A stretch of DNA of 64,000 nucleotides from Trebouxia sp. TZW2008 (GCA_002118135.1 BDIU01000013.1:558001-622000); one strand, 5' to 3'. Counted from the stretch's first letter, positions 22,949 through 35,600 are shown. Translations and numbers: made by a program. The notes: generated by a model from the sequence alone, not told the origin.

Positions 22949-25900
22949 TCAGTCAATGGGTGAAGTGAGGACTGAAGAGTAATGGTGATGCACAGTGGTA
23001 GCAGGCAGGCGTGTCAGGACATTGGAGACTGCTGCAAAGGCTTCTTTGAGCTCCTCTGCCAGCTGTTGCATGGAAAACTGAAAGCTGTACCACCGCACCT
23101 GCATGCCAATAATGCTATGTTACTTCCTCAGCACTCTTGCTCAGCAGAACACAAAATAGCTTCAGCTTTAGCTCGAGGGGAAAGGATAACGATGCAGAGG
23201 TGGGGGGCAAGCAACCAGAAGAAGAAACATGCGGAGGAGGCTAGCATGAGGGAGGGCTTGGGACTGCAAGTTTAATTTTGAGCACTGCTGCTCAGTCCCT
23301 TTAGGGTATGAGTAGATTGGTGATCTCTTTTGCTCCTCGTTCCCTGTACCAGGGTAGAAGACACAAATTTCGTTGTGGGTCTTGCATTGAGTCTTTGCAT
23401 GATTTTGTAAGACATAACATACCTTTGGAACATAGCCAATGTGTGGAGGAACAGAAGAAGAATTGAAGAACGGTGGGAAGAGGAATGAAAGGACAGACAA
23501 GCAGCTTGTACCTTTGCAGTGTAGCCAGTGTGTGTGGCAGGAAAGAATGCTAGCTTGGGCTGATTATCCAACCCTTCCTGGGTAGCCCCATCAAGGGCCT
23601 GGGCATCCTCCCTGCTGGCAGCATCTGGGTCCCTGTCATCTTCTTCTTGCTTAGCTTGCGCGCTGAAGTCCCCGTTCTGATCTGGACTCTTGTCACTCAG
23701 GTTCGTATACTCCCCTCTGCACCACAAATCACATTTCTGCTTATGGAAAAGGTTTATCACTTGTTTTGGCTTGCTTAGCTTGCTGAAGTCTCCGTTGTGG
23801 TCTGAACTCTTGTCACTCAGCTTTGTGCGATGCTCTCGAAGCCACTAAGAATGGCTCTGCCATACAAACAGCCAGATGCTGAGTACTGCTTGTAAAGATT
23901 TCACTGTGTGAAATGAGCAGCGTCTGCCACACATTGATAGTAGCTTGGCAGAGCAACCGCAAGTGCACGTTTTGACCTGTTGCAGCTAGCCTTTTGCATG
24001 TGGCAGACAGCTGGCAGCACATCTTATGATTAGGCAAAGCTAACATTCCACGGACACTGCCTACCAATCCGGCAGTTTTGACAAAGATGCAACAGGGCTA
24101 TCAACAACAACAGTATTACGAGCTGATCAAAGAACTGCAGCTGAGCAGATGTGAATGCTGATAGCTGTGCATCCATGTACATAGACAGCCTCATACAGAT
24201 CCTAAATAAAGCAAGTGGGTGCATGCTTGCAGCTAAACACTTCATAGTCCCCCCAGAAACGGGAGAGTACATCAGCACTGGCATGGCAGGAAGGTTGGAG
24301 TGACAAGGGCAGGACCAGGAGGCAGGAACAAGGCACAGCAAGGAAGGATAGAGTTTGTGCAGTAAGGTCAAAGCATAGCAGCTGACCTCTGTTCAGCTGA
24401 CAGAAAGTTGAGCAGGGCTGTCATTTGACGGCATTACATCGATAGCATTGACAGACAAGACGCTGCGAGGGATGGAATGAGATTGCAGTTCATAGTGAGA
24501 GCTGACCTCTGTTCAGCTGAGAGGGAGTTGAGGAGGCGCTGCTTGGTGCTGCGTCGCTCACTGGCAATCTTTGTTAGCTCCTCCACTGTCTGCATCAGCA
24601 AACAACGCAGTAGCATCATCAAACAATGGGCCATCAAACAGTGTGGTAGCACCAGCAAGCGATGAGGTAGAACCAGCTACCAATGTGGTAGCACCAGCAA
24701 ATTACGTGGCAGCAGCAGCAAACCATGCAGTTGGCCAATGAAGCATGTGTCATGCAGCTAAACAGTGTGGTAGCATGCATGTGTGGTGGCAGGCATGAGT
24801 GCAGAGGGTGTGACAGGCAAGCTGTGCATCAAACCATTGTCAAAGTTGGCACGGCCAAGCCTGCAGCTGCGAGTGACTGTGCAATACTTGACTTCCAATT
24901 GAATACAGCTTTGGCTCAGACTTGTGGGAATTGCTGGAAGGCCATGTGCTGCAGAAACATCTGATCTGGCCATTACAGTGCGTTTCGTGCAGCCGAACAA
25001 TGTGTTAGCACGCATGAGTGGCACCAGTCCTGACCGCAGAGGAGGCACACGCAAGTGGTGCATCAAGGAGGTTGTCAAGGCTGGCACAGCCAAGATTGAG
25101 GGTGTGAGAGACTGTACGATACTTGAGGTACAGTTTGATACAAGGTTGGCTTGAATTTATAGACATTGCTGAAAGGCCATTTGCTTCATCAACATATACT
25201 GTGACCATTTCAAACCGTGTTTTGCAGCCAAAATATGTGATGGCGTGCATGTGCAGTGGTGGGTACTCATTTCATTTTCCTTAAACGTATGACTGCTGCA
25301 TGTGTGACAGGCATGTTGTGCATCAGAAAGGGTGTCATGGCTGACAATGACTACGCGGAAGCTTGATGTTACAGCTTCAGCGTAAGTCATGCCAACCTTG
25401 ACGACAATTGTGATGCGCAGCTTGCGTGTCACAGCCTCTGGATTGTCCAGGCATTCAAGTTGGCTTGGCCATGTTGCTAGAATGCCTCAAAACAGGATGA
25501 ACTAAAGAAAAGATTTTACGTCATTAAGCGTGTTAGAGAGGCCTCAAATGGATTGTGGCATCCCTTCATTGCTCTTCAAGAGCAAACAAAAGCAACAAGG
25601 TGCAATGAATGGTTTGGTCTTCGGCACGTCCTAGAGTGAAAGGTGGCCTTAGACACACTTGGCAGCAGATAGTGTGCAAGGACTTGTCTGCCTTGCATGT
25701 CTGGTTGGGTTAGTGCAACATAGCTTCTGACAGGGTTGCAGGGGGGCAGCTAATTGCGCCTGTACGTGACTGGTGGCTGGGTCTCAAAGCCTGCCTAGCA
25801 AACATTTGTAACAAACTATTGAATGAATCTTTCAGGCGTTGCAAAGATGCCGAGGCCAGCTGTACCTTAAGAAAGCGCTTGAGATGCAATCAAGACCGCT

Positions 25901-28900
25901 GCTGCATGACAATGCTAGGCAAAGGTCAACTCTGAGAAAATGGCTGGAAAGTCATATGATGGGATCTAGTATCAAAGGGACATGCTAGGCAGAATGTCTG
26001 GGGAGGAAATGATTGAGATTGATGTGGTCAAGGCTGGCGCTTGAGAAAAACAATGCCATAGCAGGATGTTGGGCAGGGAGCACCTTGTAAAAATGGGTAA
26101 AGTTGGTGTGGTCAAGCAGAATGTCATGAGCAGAGGGATCTGCTGACATATCATCACATTTTAAACACTAAGCAGGGTGTACCTTGAGGAAATGATTGAG
26201 GTTTGTGTGATCGACATTGGTGCTATGGGGAAAGGCATTGCTGAGGTCGTGTAGGGCGGCTTGGCTGTAGCGTTGCAGGTCCGGCATGATGTGTGGCGGG
26301 TAGTGCCGCCTCAACAGTCTCAACACCTGCATTTCACAATGCAGCAACTTCACACCTCTTTGCGCTGATGACATGACGCGCAGCAGGTTCTGGCGCCTTG
26401 ACAGTGTCATCCTGCACTAGTCAACTGTCTGTTGTTTTTGTGTTTATGGAGTGATGTGTGGCGGGTAGTGCGGCCTCAGTTCGTCGTGTTACTAGCTTAC
26501 GACTTTTCTTGCACCAAATTGATGTGGACATCTGCCTTGCAAGCGTGATCTGCTGCCTGCGCTGCCGCCTCAACAACCTCAACACCTGCAATGCACACCA
26601 TCAGCAACAAGCAAACACCTTTTGTGTTGATGGCATGATGTGCGGCGGGTACTGCCGCCTCAACAATCTCAACACCTATACCCCACAATGCAACAAGGCC
26701 ACGACTTTTCTTGCACCATGAGGCTTGTCATTGACATATGCCATGATTCATGCAAAATGTCCTTGTAAAGCATACTTGCAAAGCATTCTGTAGAATGATG
26801 ACAAGCAGCAGGAACAGTCTTGCCTCTTCACAGCCCATTTGGAAGGTGTCATGAACCACCCACAGCATACATATAATTGTTGACCGCTGAAGCGTACCAT
26901 GGCTAGGTGCAAGGCAGACTTGCAGTGCATCAGCAGGAGCCACTCAAGTTTCTTACCTCTTCTTCAAAGCCCATTCAAAGGGTGACCTGGACCCCCCATA
27001 GTATATGTTGATGATTGCTACATGGCTCAGTGCACAGCGTTTTTGCAAAGCATTAAATGCAAGACCGATACAGCAGGGGCCTTGCCTCTTTTCGGAAGCC
27101 CATTTGGAGGGTGACATGAATATCCATAGCATGCACTGATGGCGTCCTTGAACCCAGATCATGGCTAGGTGCAAGGCAGACTTGCACTGCATCAGCAGGA
27201 GCCATTCAAGGTTCTTACCTCTTCTTCAAAGCCCATTTGAAGGGTGACGTGGACCCCCCACAGCATACGTGCCACCTGGCGCATAGCAGTAGCGGCCTGG
27301 TCCATCTCATCGTTTGGGAAAGCCCGACTGCAGCCACACAACAGCTGGGTGGACGATGTTGTATTGATGACACTTCATTCGGCACAAGTTGAGGTAGCCG
27401 GACTGCTTTCAGACAACATAGCTGTTCGTTTGCAATGACAGTGCTGTTGCAAGCATTACCTGTTGCGTCGTTTGTGAGACATGTGCTGAGACATACCTAA
27501 TGCAAGTAATGCAATCTCACCTGAGAAGGTGATGACAAAAAGAGAAAACAGGCATGACGGCCTTACAGTCACAATATTGTTGGAAGCACAAGCTCTTCTG
27601 GATAGGCATGACTGAAATGGAAAGCATTGCTTGCTCAAATTCTTACTAACACGCCCGGGCAGCAGCATGCACAGAGCAGTAGTGTGATGCCTTATGCTGT
27701 GCATCTGAGGGACTGTGCTGTGTGTCTTAAGGACACATCGTTCTTTCTAGGTCCAGAAAATGTCAATCAGTAGCTGTCCTGTTGAAAGTCAGTCGAAACT
27801 GCTTTCAGCATTGTATTGAAGCAGCCTGGGCATGATCAGAGTGGTGGTGATGGCGCACCTTCTGCTGCGCATGCCAGGGATTGAGGGCATTGTATTATTA
27901 TCACATCGACCAGTGTCCGTTTTCTCAAAGCGCAGCAAAAAAAGCTTTCAAACATGGTCTTGCAGCAATGAGATCGCCAGCCAACATACAGGAGCAGACC
28001 TTTTGCTGCGCATGCCAGGGATGGATGGCAGGAAGAACCAGCGACCCGCCACAGTGCACACATACACCTCATTCAGCGCCAACGGTAGGTTGTCTTGGCA
28101 CTTGGAGAGCTTGCTGTACACGCTGTGGAGCACCTGCAAGAACAGCCAAACAGTGACAGGGGATAACAGTATAAAATGCAACTGGGTGACCTGACACGTC
28201 TTTTGTCTTGGCACTTTGACAGCTTGCTGTAAACGCTGTGGAGCACGTGCAATAACAGCCAAACGCTCACAGGGCGCAACATCAAAATTGCATTTCGATG
28301 ACCTGACATGTCTTGTGTCCTAGCACCTGTGGAAGCTGCGGAACACGCTGCAGGGCATCTACAATGACAGCCAAACAGTGACAGAGGGTTACAGTGTGTC
28401 ATGGCGTGACCAGACATGGATTTGGACCTGGCACTTTGGGATCTTGCTATACACGCAGTGAAGCACACGCAACAACAGGGCATGATAATGTCAGCGTCTC
28501 AACTGTGGGTGCATTGGGAGCAAGTAATTGTGCTGTACCAGTAGATATCAGTGACCGGCCCATGCAAGGTTTTCGTTACTATACCTCTTCTCTGTGAGCC
28601 TCTTTGTCTCCTTGAGAGGATGCAGGCCCCTTGCCTCGCTCCTCATCACTGTCTGGCAAAGTCTGGTAGCCATCCTGGACGTCCAAGCTGCAAACACAGC
28701 CCGCCTCTCGACGGATCCGACTGCCAAAAGCAGCTTGAAAAGCATGGCAGTAGCCATGCAGCCAGCTACAGCTCATGATAGGCGAGCTTTTGAGCACAGC
28801 AAACGTGAAGCATCACAGATGCAGACAAGCTTGAAGCCAGATGTGACATTCTGTGCAGCTGCAGACTCACACACTCATGACATCTGTACAATTGCATCAC

Positions 28901-31900
28901 TATGATTTGAGACATCCTGGAGCTGCCTGTTTTGCAAACTACTGAGAAAACACTGGAATTGGGCCCAACATGACCCTGTAAACTCGCCACAGTGAGAATT
29001 TGTAGGAATGTTACAGGCACAGTTCAGCGTCATCATGATGGAAAGAGGATATGGCAGCTGTGCAAGTCTGCTAGGCATTGGCATGACAAACACATGCCGA
29101 TGCTAACCATGTTTGTCCCTTTGTGGATAAAAAAAAACAACTGACCATGTGCTGGGCATACATGTCATCACCCTGGGCTGCTTTCCCTTCCTGGCCCCAG
29201 GCCATGCGGCACAGCTCAGTCAGAGCCTGCAGACCCTCATCCAGGCCACTTACACAGTGCCATACATGTGCCACTAGAATTGCACCATAGAGTAGACATA
29301 ACACCCTGTGTGGGCGGGCAAAAAGGGTGTTGGCCATACCCGTCATCAGAGCTCTGGGCCGCTTTTCCTTCCTGGCCCCAGGCCATCCTGCAAAGCTCAG
29401 TGAGAGCCTGCAGACCCTCGTCCAGGCCACTAGTTGCTTTCTGAGAGGCGCTGGTGGGGAAAATCAGCACTGATAGGAACAGTGAGATTAGTACTCCCCC
29501 CAGTATACCACAAATGCGGGACACCATCACTGCAAACGCATCTGCACCCACAACAGGAGATCAGCATTGATAGGAACGGAGCAACCAGCACTTCACCAAG
29601 AATGTCACAAATGCAGGACGGCATTACTTCAAAAACAAATGCACCTACAACACAAGGCTAACACTCCCGTAAGGGTGCCACAAGTTCAGGATACCACCAT
29701 GGCAAAGGGCTTTGTACAATGGGCATGCTAGCTGACAGTCTACACAAGCCAGCGAGCAGGTGATGCTGCACAACCGTGCTGTGCGCACATCCTGTTTGAC
29801 GGCTCAAACAACCCATCACCTGTTACATCCCAAAGGGTGCACGAGGTCAATCTTGTCCCACACAAAGCATACAATCAAGAGCTCACTTGGTGCATCCTTG
29901 GAGCCCAGCAGCACCAACAGGAAGGTGATTGTTGACAGCTTGGCTGCGTAAGCTGATCCAGCCCGCTGGCCAATCAGTTGGGCACCACTGGCGGCCAGTA
30001 GTGTTGCCACTGTACACACAATCTCGTCTGGCAATGGGATGACATCCCGGCCAAACCTTGCTGCAATGTATGCCAGTATGCCACCTGCACAAGGTCAAGA
30101 CTTTATCGATTGAGCACCGCTGGCTGCCAGTAGTGTTGCCACTGTACACACAATCTCATCTCGCAATGATATGACGGTCCAGCCAAACTTTGCTGTAATG
30201 TATGCCAATATGCCACCTACACAGGTTCATGCTTCCAGGCTTATCTTTATGAGGGCCTCATTTGCAGTCTGCGAGCCTTGTGCAAGCGCAATGCATGAAA
30301 TTGCATGAAAAGGCGCAATGTGACACATGCATAGAAAAGGTAGCCATGATGTGCAGCGGTCATGAAATTTAGAGACGCACACCACCAATACTCAACTGCA
30401 GCATACTGCTTCAGGCGACACGCTGCGCTGAGTTTGACCGAAAAGTAACAGCTACAATGCAATGGCTGTCAATCCAGAAAAATAAGCTTTAATTTACAGT
30501 CAACGAGCACAACAAAGCATTCCCTGCAGGCACAAAACAAGCTTTGCATCAGTTGAACAGAAGGGGCACGAGTTGTCATGACAAGGGGGTACCTACGATG
30601 GTCCCCAGAAAGCGCTCAAAGGATACTTTGGCCACTTTTCCTATGACAGGAGATGTCACCACTGCTACTGTGATAGCTGCCCATTTCCAGCTCTGCAACC
30701 ATGCCTTGGCAACTGGAGGAGGTAGCTCTGCAATATGCAAGCCATATGGTCCATGAAAGCCACATGGTCATTTGCAATTTATCCTGGATGCTGGCTATGA
30801 TGCAAGGACTTGGCTGTTCCAAAACCACTTCAACATCACTGATCAGGTGACTAATAAGTTTGAGGAATATATTCAGTCTCTAAACTGCTTATGTTTTCTG
30901 GTAACACAAAAAGTGCATTTCCCAAAAACGTGACTTCCCCAAGAGGGCATATTCCCCCTCATAAGATGCATGTCAGCTGATGTACAAGAGGAATGACCAG
31001 TAACACACATGTAATCCAGTTAGATTTCACACAGCGTATCAGGACAAGCAAAATTGTGTTGATCTGGGGCATCACCACAGTCAAGCATGTCAGCAAGCTG
31101 TTCACAAGAAATTGCGACAAGCCATTTAGCCAGCCGTTGAAGGTGAGGCTGTGGGCTCTGAAGCAGGAGAAAAGGCAAGACACTTATGCGAGACGCTAGC
31201 AATCAAGGCCTGAAAGCTGACCTGGGTCATGCTTGGGGACAATGTACCCCAGCAGCACAGCTGTAGAGACACCGATACCCTGGCGCATGGCCTCCCGGGC
31301 ACATTCGCCCGGAGCTGTGGACATTTTGACGTAAAATGCCATCTTTCCAGAGGCTTTGCTTCGGGTATATACAGCAAACCAGGGCCAACAGTCCCAGACT
31401 TGGTCTTGTGAACCTGCAAAACATGTACAGGGCAGTTGCATGATACCACCAGGATCACCAGGCACACTGTCCGCGCTAGACCGCTGGCTGATTGTGATCA
31501 CCTGCCACCGTATTGAAGGCACTTGCGGTGCTTTTTAAGTGTCAATGGGACTTTCAGCACACCCTTCCAGCAGCTTCTGATCTCATGGTCGGCACAAATC
31601 TGAAGCGCGATTGCCGCACTCGACAAATTTAGTCAAAACGGCCGTGCAGTCAAAGCGATAGCGGAATTGTTGCCCTTTTGACTGCACTTAGTCACGTCTG
31701 ACTAAGGGAATGCTGTGCATGCAGAGCATTGAGCAAGAAGGTTTTGCACGCTTCCTCAGATCTGCTGCTGGTGGCATTCGTGAGAAAAAAGAGTTCAGTG
31801 CTTTCATTTGTTCGCGGACTTTCCGAGCTTGCAACAATGCCTGACATGTGTCACTGTACATGCATGTGACTTCAATCTGACCTGCTTTGTCTGATTCAAG

Positions 31901-32029
31901 AATTGCAGGATCTACTCCAAAGGATGACCAGCCTAAGAGTTGACGTCGGTACATGACTGCAGACACATCGTCTGTAGCAGTCAACTTGCTCAAACAATCA
32001 GTAATCAGGCTTGCAAGGCCTACAGACAG
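22949..32029 (-). CDS. FUSC/ALMT-like (aromatic acid exporter family) integral membrane protein
   Basis: Exons with continuous phase (minus): 31882-32029, 31222-31413, 31031-31155, 30593-30725, 29887-30084, 29340-29541, optionally 29162-29248, 28585-28687, 28000-28133, 27219-27327, 26183-26326, 24507-24589, 24065-24201, 23512-23714 and 22949-23098 (stop). About 700 residues. Family signs: WKWAAITVAVV...GKVAK, FERFLGTIVGGILAYIAARFG, several hydrophobic helices, RICGILGGVLISLFLSVLIFP, then a cytosolic helical part with VLHSVYSKLS and WYSFQFSMQQLAEEL near the C-terminus. FUSC/ALMT proteins form anion or aromatic-acid channels; the substrate cannot be read. The first exon(s), somewhere in 32030-32400, are not resolved. 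Three exons seem to use the second AG of a CAGAG acceptor. The exon at 24065 is the least certain. Introns hold many exon-edge echoes. Confidence 0.75.
24640..24728. repeat. Short minisatellite in a FUSC gene intron
   Basis: Four imperfect units of about 20-25 bases with the core TGGTAGCACCAGCAA. It lies upstream, in transcription, of the exon at 24507-24589. No coding potential. Confidence 0.7.
24765..25440. repeat. Three diverged tandem copies, about 235 bp each
   Basis: Copies begin near 24765, 25000 and 25230. The first two stay open on the minus strand and align residue by residue (SCIQLEVKYCTVTR against PCIKLYLKYRTVSH). The third has an extra segment. They sit in the FUSC intron between the exons at 26183 and 24589. 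The parent exon is not identified. Confidence 0.7.
25970..26135 (-). repeat. Two echoes of the FUSC exon end at 26183
   Basis: The segment coding VDHTNLNHFLK with its GTAC donor recurs in degraded form near 25985-26045 and 26075-26125, downstream of the true donor. Confidence 0.7.
26455..26700 (-). repeat. Echoes of the FUSC exon start at 26326
   Basis: The acceptor and first codons (VLRLLRRHYPP) recur near 26455-26480, 26565-26600 and 26640-26680, upstream of the true acceptor. The middle copy keeps TGCAG before GTTGAG, a credible decoy acceptor. Confidence 0.75.
26800..27150 (-). repeat. Three echoes of the FUSC exon end at 27219
   Basis: The exon end coding MLWGVHVTLQMGFEEE is copied near 26815-26890, 26960-27020 and 27070-27140, all downstream of the true donor at 27219. 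Two copies keep a GTAAGAA-like donor. A companion segment (GCAAGGCAGACTTGCA) is repeated with them. Confidence 0.8.
27842..27892 (-). repeat. Echo of the FUSC exon end at 28000
   Basis: Repeats the segment coding SIPGMRS and an AAGGTGC donor, about 120 bases downstream of the true donor (28000/27999). Confidence 0.75.
28190..28485 (-). repeat. Three tandem echoes of the FUSC exon start at 28133, period about 115
   Basis: The acceptor and codons for VLHSVYSKLSKCQD recur near 28195-28260, 28310-28370 and 28420-28480, each followed by the same intronic sequence including CAGCCAAAC. With the true exon start this is a four-unit tandem array of a splice junction. Confidence 0.85.
29162..29248 (-). 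CDS. Duplicate exon of the FUSC gene, 29 codons, phase 2-2
   Basis: This segment duplicates the end of the exon at 29340-29541. Both code GLDEGLQALTELCRMAWGQE and five more shared residues. Over these 25 codons the two copies differ in six codons, all synonymous; only at the end does a Ser-Ser/Gly change appear. The copy has AG before it and a GT at the position homologous to the true donor, and it enters and leaves in phase 2. Inclusion would therefore add 29 residues without a frameshift. It may be a cassette exon or a young duplicate. Confidence 0.6.
29555..29710 (-). repeat. Echoes of the FUSC exon start at 29541
   Basis: The segment from 29460 to 29550 (acceptor plus codons for FAVMVSRICGILGG) recurs with decay near 29560-29645 and again, shorter, to about 29705, upstream of the true acceptor. 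Confidence 0.75.
30110..30235 (-). repeat. Echo of the FUSC exon start at 30084
   Basis: Copies about 110 bases of the exon coding GILAYIAARFGRDVIPLPDEIVCTV, with its acceptor, upstream of the true site. Changes include codon losses that damage the protein. Confidence 0.85.
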
Positions 32030-32633
32030 CTGCAGCTACTCCAGGTGCAATTCAAATTTGGCGGGATTTTGTTTTTGAACAACGGTCAGAGCTTGAGCTG
32101 CTGAGCCTCTGAGCCGTGACCTGCTGCGGGATTCGCAGCGCAGCAGACTGCACGACATAGCGGTTGCAACGTATGCGCGCGACGTGCGTTGGCACGCACG
32201 CCATCGGGCGCTGCCGTTGGCCCGCTGCACCGACATCTGCTGCGCCCTGCTGCCATTGACGCCCTGAGCGGTGACGTAAAGAGCCCGTGTGGCAACGGCG
32301 TAGAAGCCCAGAACTCTTCCCTGTTCACGTATCTGCAGCAGGTCGTTTGGCAGCAGATCATGTAGCAAAAGCGAGGTTGCATGGGTTCGTGCCTCGCAAG
32401 GCCTAGGTGCCTTTGATCTTAGCAGGCCCTGGACGGGCTGGGTAGCTTGTATGTCACAAAGTCCTGGGCATCATAAGCTCTTGCTCACGCATAAACAAGC
32501 AAAACAAATGGCAGCACAGCGGCACCATGACGATAAGGCGTGCAGTGTCTGCTATATTCCAGAGCTGAAGGGAAGACATCTCCCTTGAGCACAGCCTTGC
32601 AAAGCACACTGCTGCAGGCAACAGCAGCTGCTC
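32030..32633. promoter_or_regulatory. Divergent region, FUSC gene 5' end / coiled-coil gene
   Basis: Contains the unresolved 5' exon(s) and promoter of the minus-strand FUSC gene and the 5' flank of the coiled-coil gene. A GC-rich block at 32090-32300 has open frames on the minus strand (Arg/Ala/Ser-rich) that may be 5' UTR or a first exon. I cannot choose. Confidence 0.4.
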
Positions 32634-35600
32634 ATGGACATGTCCAGCCCAGTGTCATGGGTGTTCAAGCCTGACAGCACAGCACCAACTGCTTCTATCA
32701 GCGCTCAGCACACCTTTACAGCTTCAGGCAGCCTCAGCAAGTCACCACGCATGACTGGACATCTGCAGTCCCCATCCACATCACAGACATATGCCAGCCC
32801 TCTCACACCAAGGTCCACAAATACACAGCAGCTGAGCCCATACAAAGCAAGTTCAGCCAGTCCTCACAGGTCTTCAAGCCTGACCAGGTCTCAGTCAGCT
32901 ACCCAGTCACAAGATCTGTTGCTGCCATTGATGCCCAGCACTGAGGACAGCAAGCTGCATGCCACAGTATCAGGCCTGAGATATGCGTTGCAAGAGACTC
33001 AGCTTCAGCTGAGCCACTCACAACGTCAGGCAAGGCGCCAAGCCTTACTTGCACAGTATTGCGTGTTGCACACAGTAAGCTGTGACCACGCTAGTGTTAT
33101 GTTTTTGCCAGCAGCTAATCATGTACTAACTGCCAGCATGCCAGCTTTGCAACTCAGTCCAGCAGACTCATCACCAGGTTGCATTGCCCCAGGATAGTTT
33201 GTTAGCAGGTCAAGCAATCTAACCTGCGTCCCATGGCAAGCACAAACAGCATGCATAGTACAGCAAACATTCATGCAGCAATTACGAACAGCACGCATGG
33301 TACAGCAATTGTTCAGGCAGCACCTACAAACAATGCATGGTACAGCAATTGTCCATGCAGCAACCACAAATAGCACGCATGGTACAGCAACTGTTCATGC
33401 AGCAACTACAAACAACATGGATGGTACAGCAATTGTTCATGCATTGACTACAAACAGCATGCATGGTACAGCAATTGCTGCAGCAACCGCAAACCCAAGG
33501 CCTGCTAGAAACACAAGACTGTCAGCTTCTTGTGCAGGCGGAAGCCCTACAGCAACAGTGCACAGCTGCAACTGCACAGTCAACTCACCTGCAGCACCAG
33601 CTATCAGATGCTCAAGCAGAGAAAGCCTTGCTCGGTGCAAAGCTGCATGATGGCTCACTGGACATTGTCAAGGGCCAGCTCATCCAGCAGCTGCAGCAGC
33701 AGCTGGCCGAGTCATCAACGGCAGCTGAGGCAGCAGCTGGGGTCAGTCAGCAGGCGGCAACTGATGTCCAGAAGCTTCAGGAGCAGCTGGCAGTGCAGCA
33801 GCAGGCTCAGGCTAGTGAGCGTGAGAGACTGAGCATGGAGGCAGCTCAGAGCCGGCTGCTGTGTAAGGCTAGGGCTCGCCAGGTCAGCGCACTGGAGGGG
33901 CAGTACAAGGCACAGGTGAGCGGACGAAAACACTCACCCCTTTTTTGTAGTGAGCTGAATGGCTCGCCAGGTCAGCGCGTTGCAGTACAAGGCACAGGTG
34001 AGCTGACAGACAGACCAAATAGGCACCTGTGATCTGTACCTAGCTAAGCGGCTCACCAGGTCAGCATCCTTGTCAGCTGACATGTGCCTTGTGCTGCCCC
34101 TCCAGGACAAGGCACAGGTGAGCTGACAGGTGACTTACCTGTTGCATGCATTCAACTTGATGGCTTGCCTAGTCAGCGCCCTGGAACGACAGTACAACAG
34201 CATAGGTGAGCTTTCATCAAACTCCTGCTGACTTTGAACGAGGTTGCAGTCATGCATGAATAGCAGCTTTTGCATGTTGAAGCTGGAACACAGAGCCAGT
34301 AAGTATGTGTTGATGCAGCAACAATAACAGAGCAAAGTCAAAAGGGAACATAGCAAAGAGGGCCCTTTGCTATCTGACAAAAGTAGCAATGCCCATGTGC
34401 CCTATCGTTACAGTCAGTATCGGCAGCGCTGCATGGTGCAGTCTGCAGCAAATATGGATTGTCTTTATTGTTGAAAGCACAAACAACATGCTTTGCAATT
34501 CATAATGTTGTTCCCTGGCAGAGGATGTCAAGCATACAACATGTTTGCTTGAGGATAGAGCGCAAGCTTTTCAGTGCTTGTCAATGCTAAATGGAGAATT
34601 GGCTGCAGGTTGAGCAGGCAGAGGCAGCAGCACGTGACATGCAGCAGGCGCGTGATGAGGCAGCACGCTCCATCTCAGACTCAATGCTGCAGCAGGACGC
34701 AGCTATGAAGCAGTCCCAGCAGGCCAGAGAGACTGCATCGCTGGCCCAGCAGCAGCTGCAGAAGGCACAGCATGCACAGCATGCAGCTGAGCAACAAAGG
34801 TATGCCTTGCTTGGAACAATGACTTCACATTGATCTGTACCTTCGGTTGATCTGTATAGATGTTCAGCCTGTTGCAAGGTTGCAGCTGCAGAATGTCTAG
34901 CAAGCAGCTAGCAGCAACAGTGTGCCTTGCACCAACATGCCAAAATGGGCTTTGCAGCTGTTTCAAATGCTGCATGCTGGCTAGGCCAAAAAGTACTTGT
35001 GTTGTTTGCACAGGCTGCTTTGGAACCGCTTTTATTGTGCAATGTATTCGGCAAGAGGAAGGCCGAGCATGTGCTGGATTGCCAAGCCTGCACGAATGTT
35101 AACACATTGCATGGCAGTACAATGACAACGTCAAGCAGCATGATTGTCACAGCCCCAAATGTTTGAGGCAAAGTGACAGGTCATCAGAAAAGTATGTCAT
35201 GTGCAGCATAATAGAATACTATAGCAGTGCCTCTTCTGGGCATTATATGCACAAGCAGACTTCTCAAGCCCTGAATGCAAACACCAAGGTTCCTTGTTGC
35301 CGCAGATCTGTGCCCAGGCTTGCGGGATTGTTTATGGCTTGCATGCCTGATAGCTAGTCTATTTGACCAACTTGCAGGCAGCAGGCAGAAGACAATCTGA
35401 GGGACGTGAGGCTGCACATGGACTGGCAGGAGTCACGCATTGCTGATCTGGAGTCACAAGACATGGCTCAAACAGCACGCAGATACGACTCAGAGCTGCA
35501 GAGCATGAAGCAGCAGCTGCAGCAGGAGCGGCAGAGGCTAGAAGGGCAGCTGTTGCAAGAAAAAAGAGCCAGGGAGGTGGCTGAGAGCCAGCTGCAGCAT

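Noticed and set aside
32036..32382. 110-codon minus ORF as first FUSC exon
   Set aside because: Arg/Ser-rich frame with a stop at the needed junction; could be 5' UTR. Not enough to assign.
33250..33480. CRISPR-like array
   Set aside because: Units are contiguous, without unique spacers, and match the adjacent exon start; a eukaryotic minisatellite.
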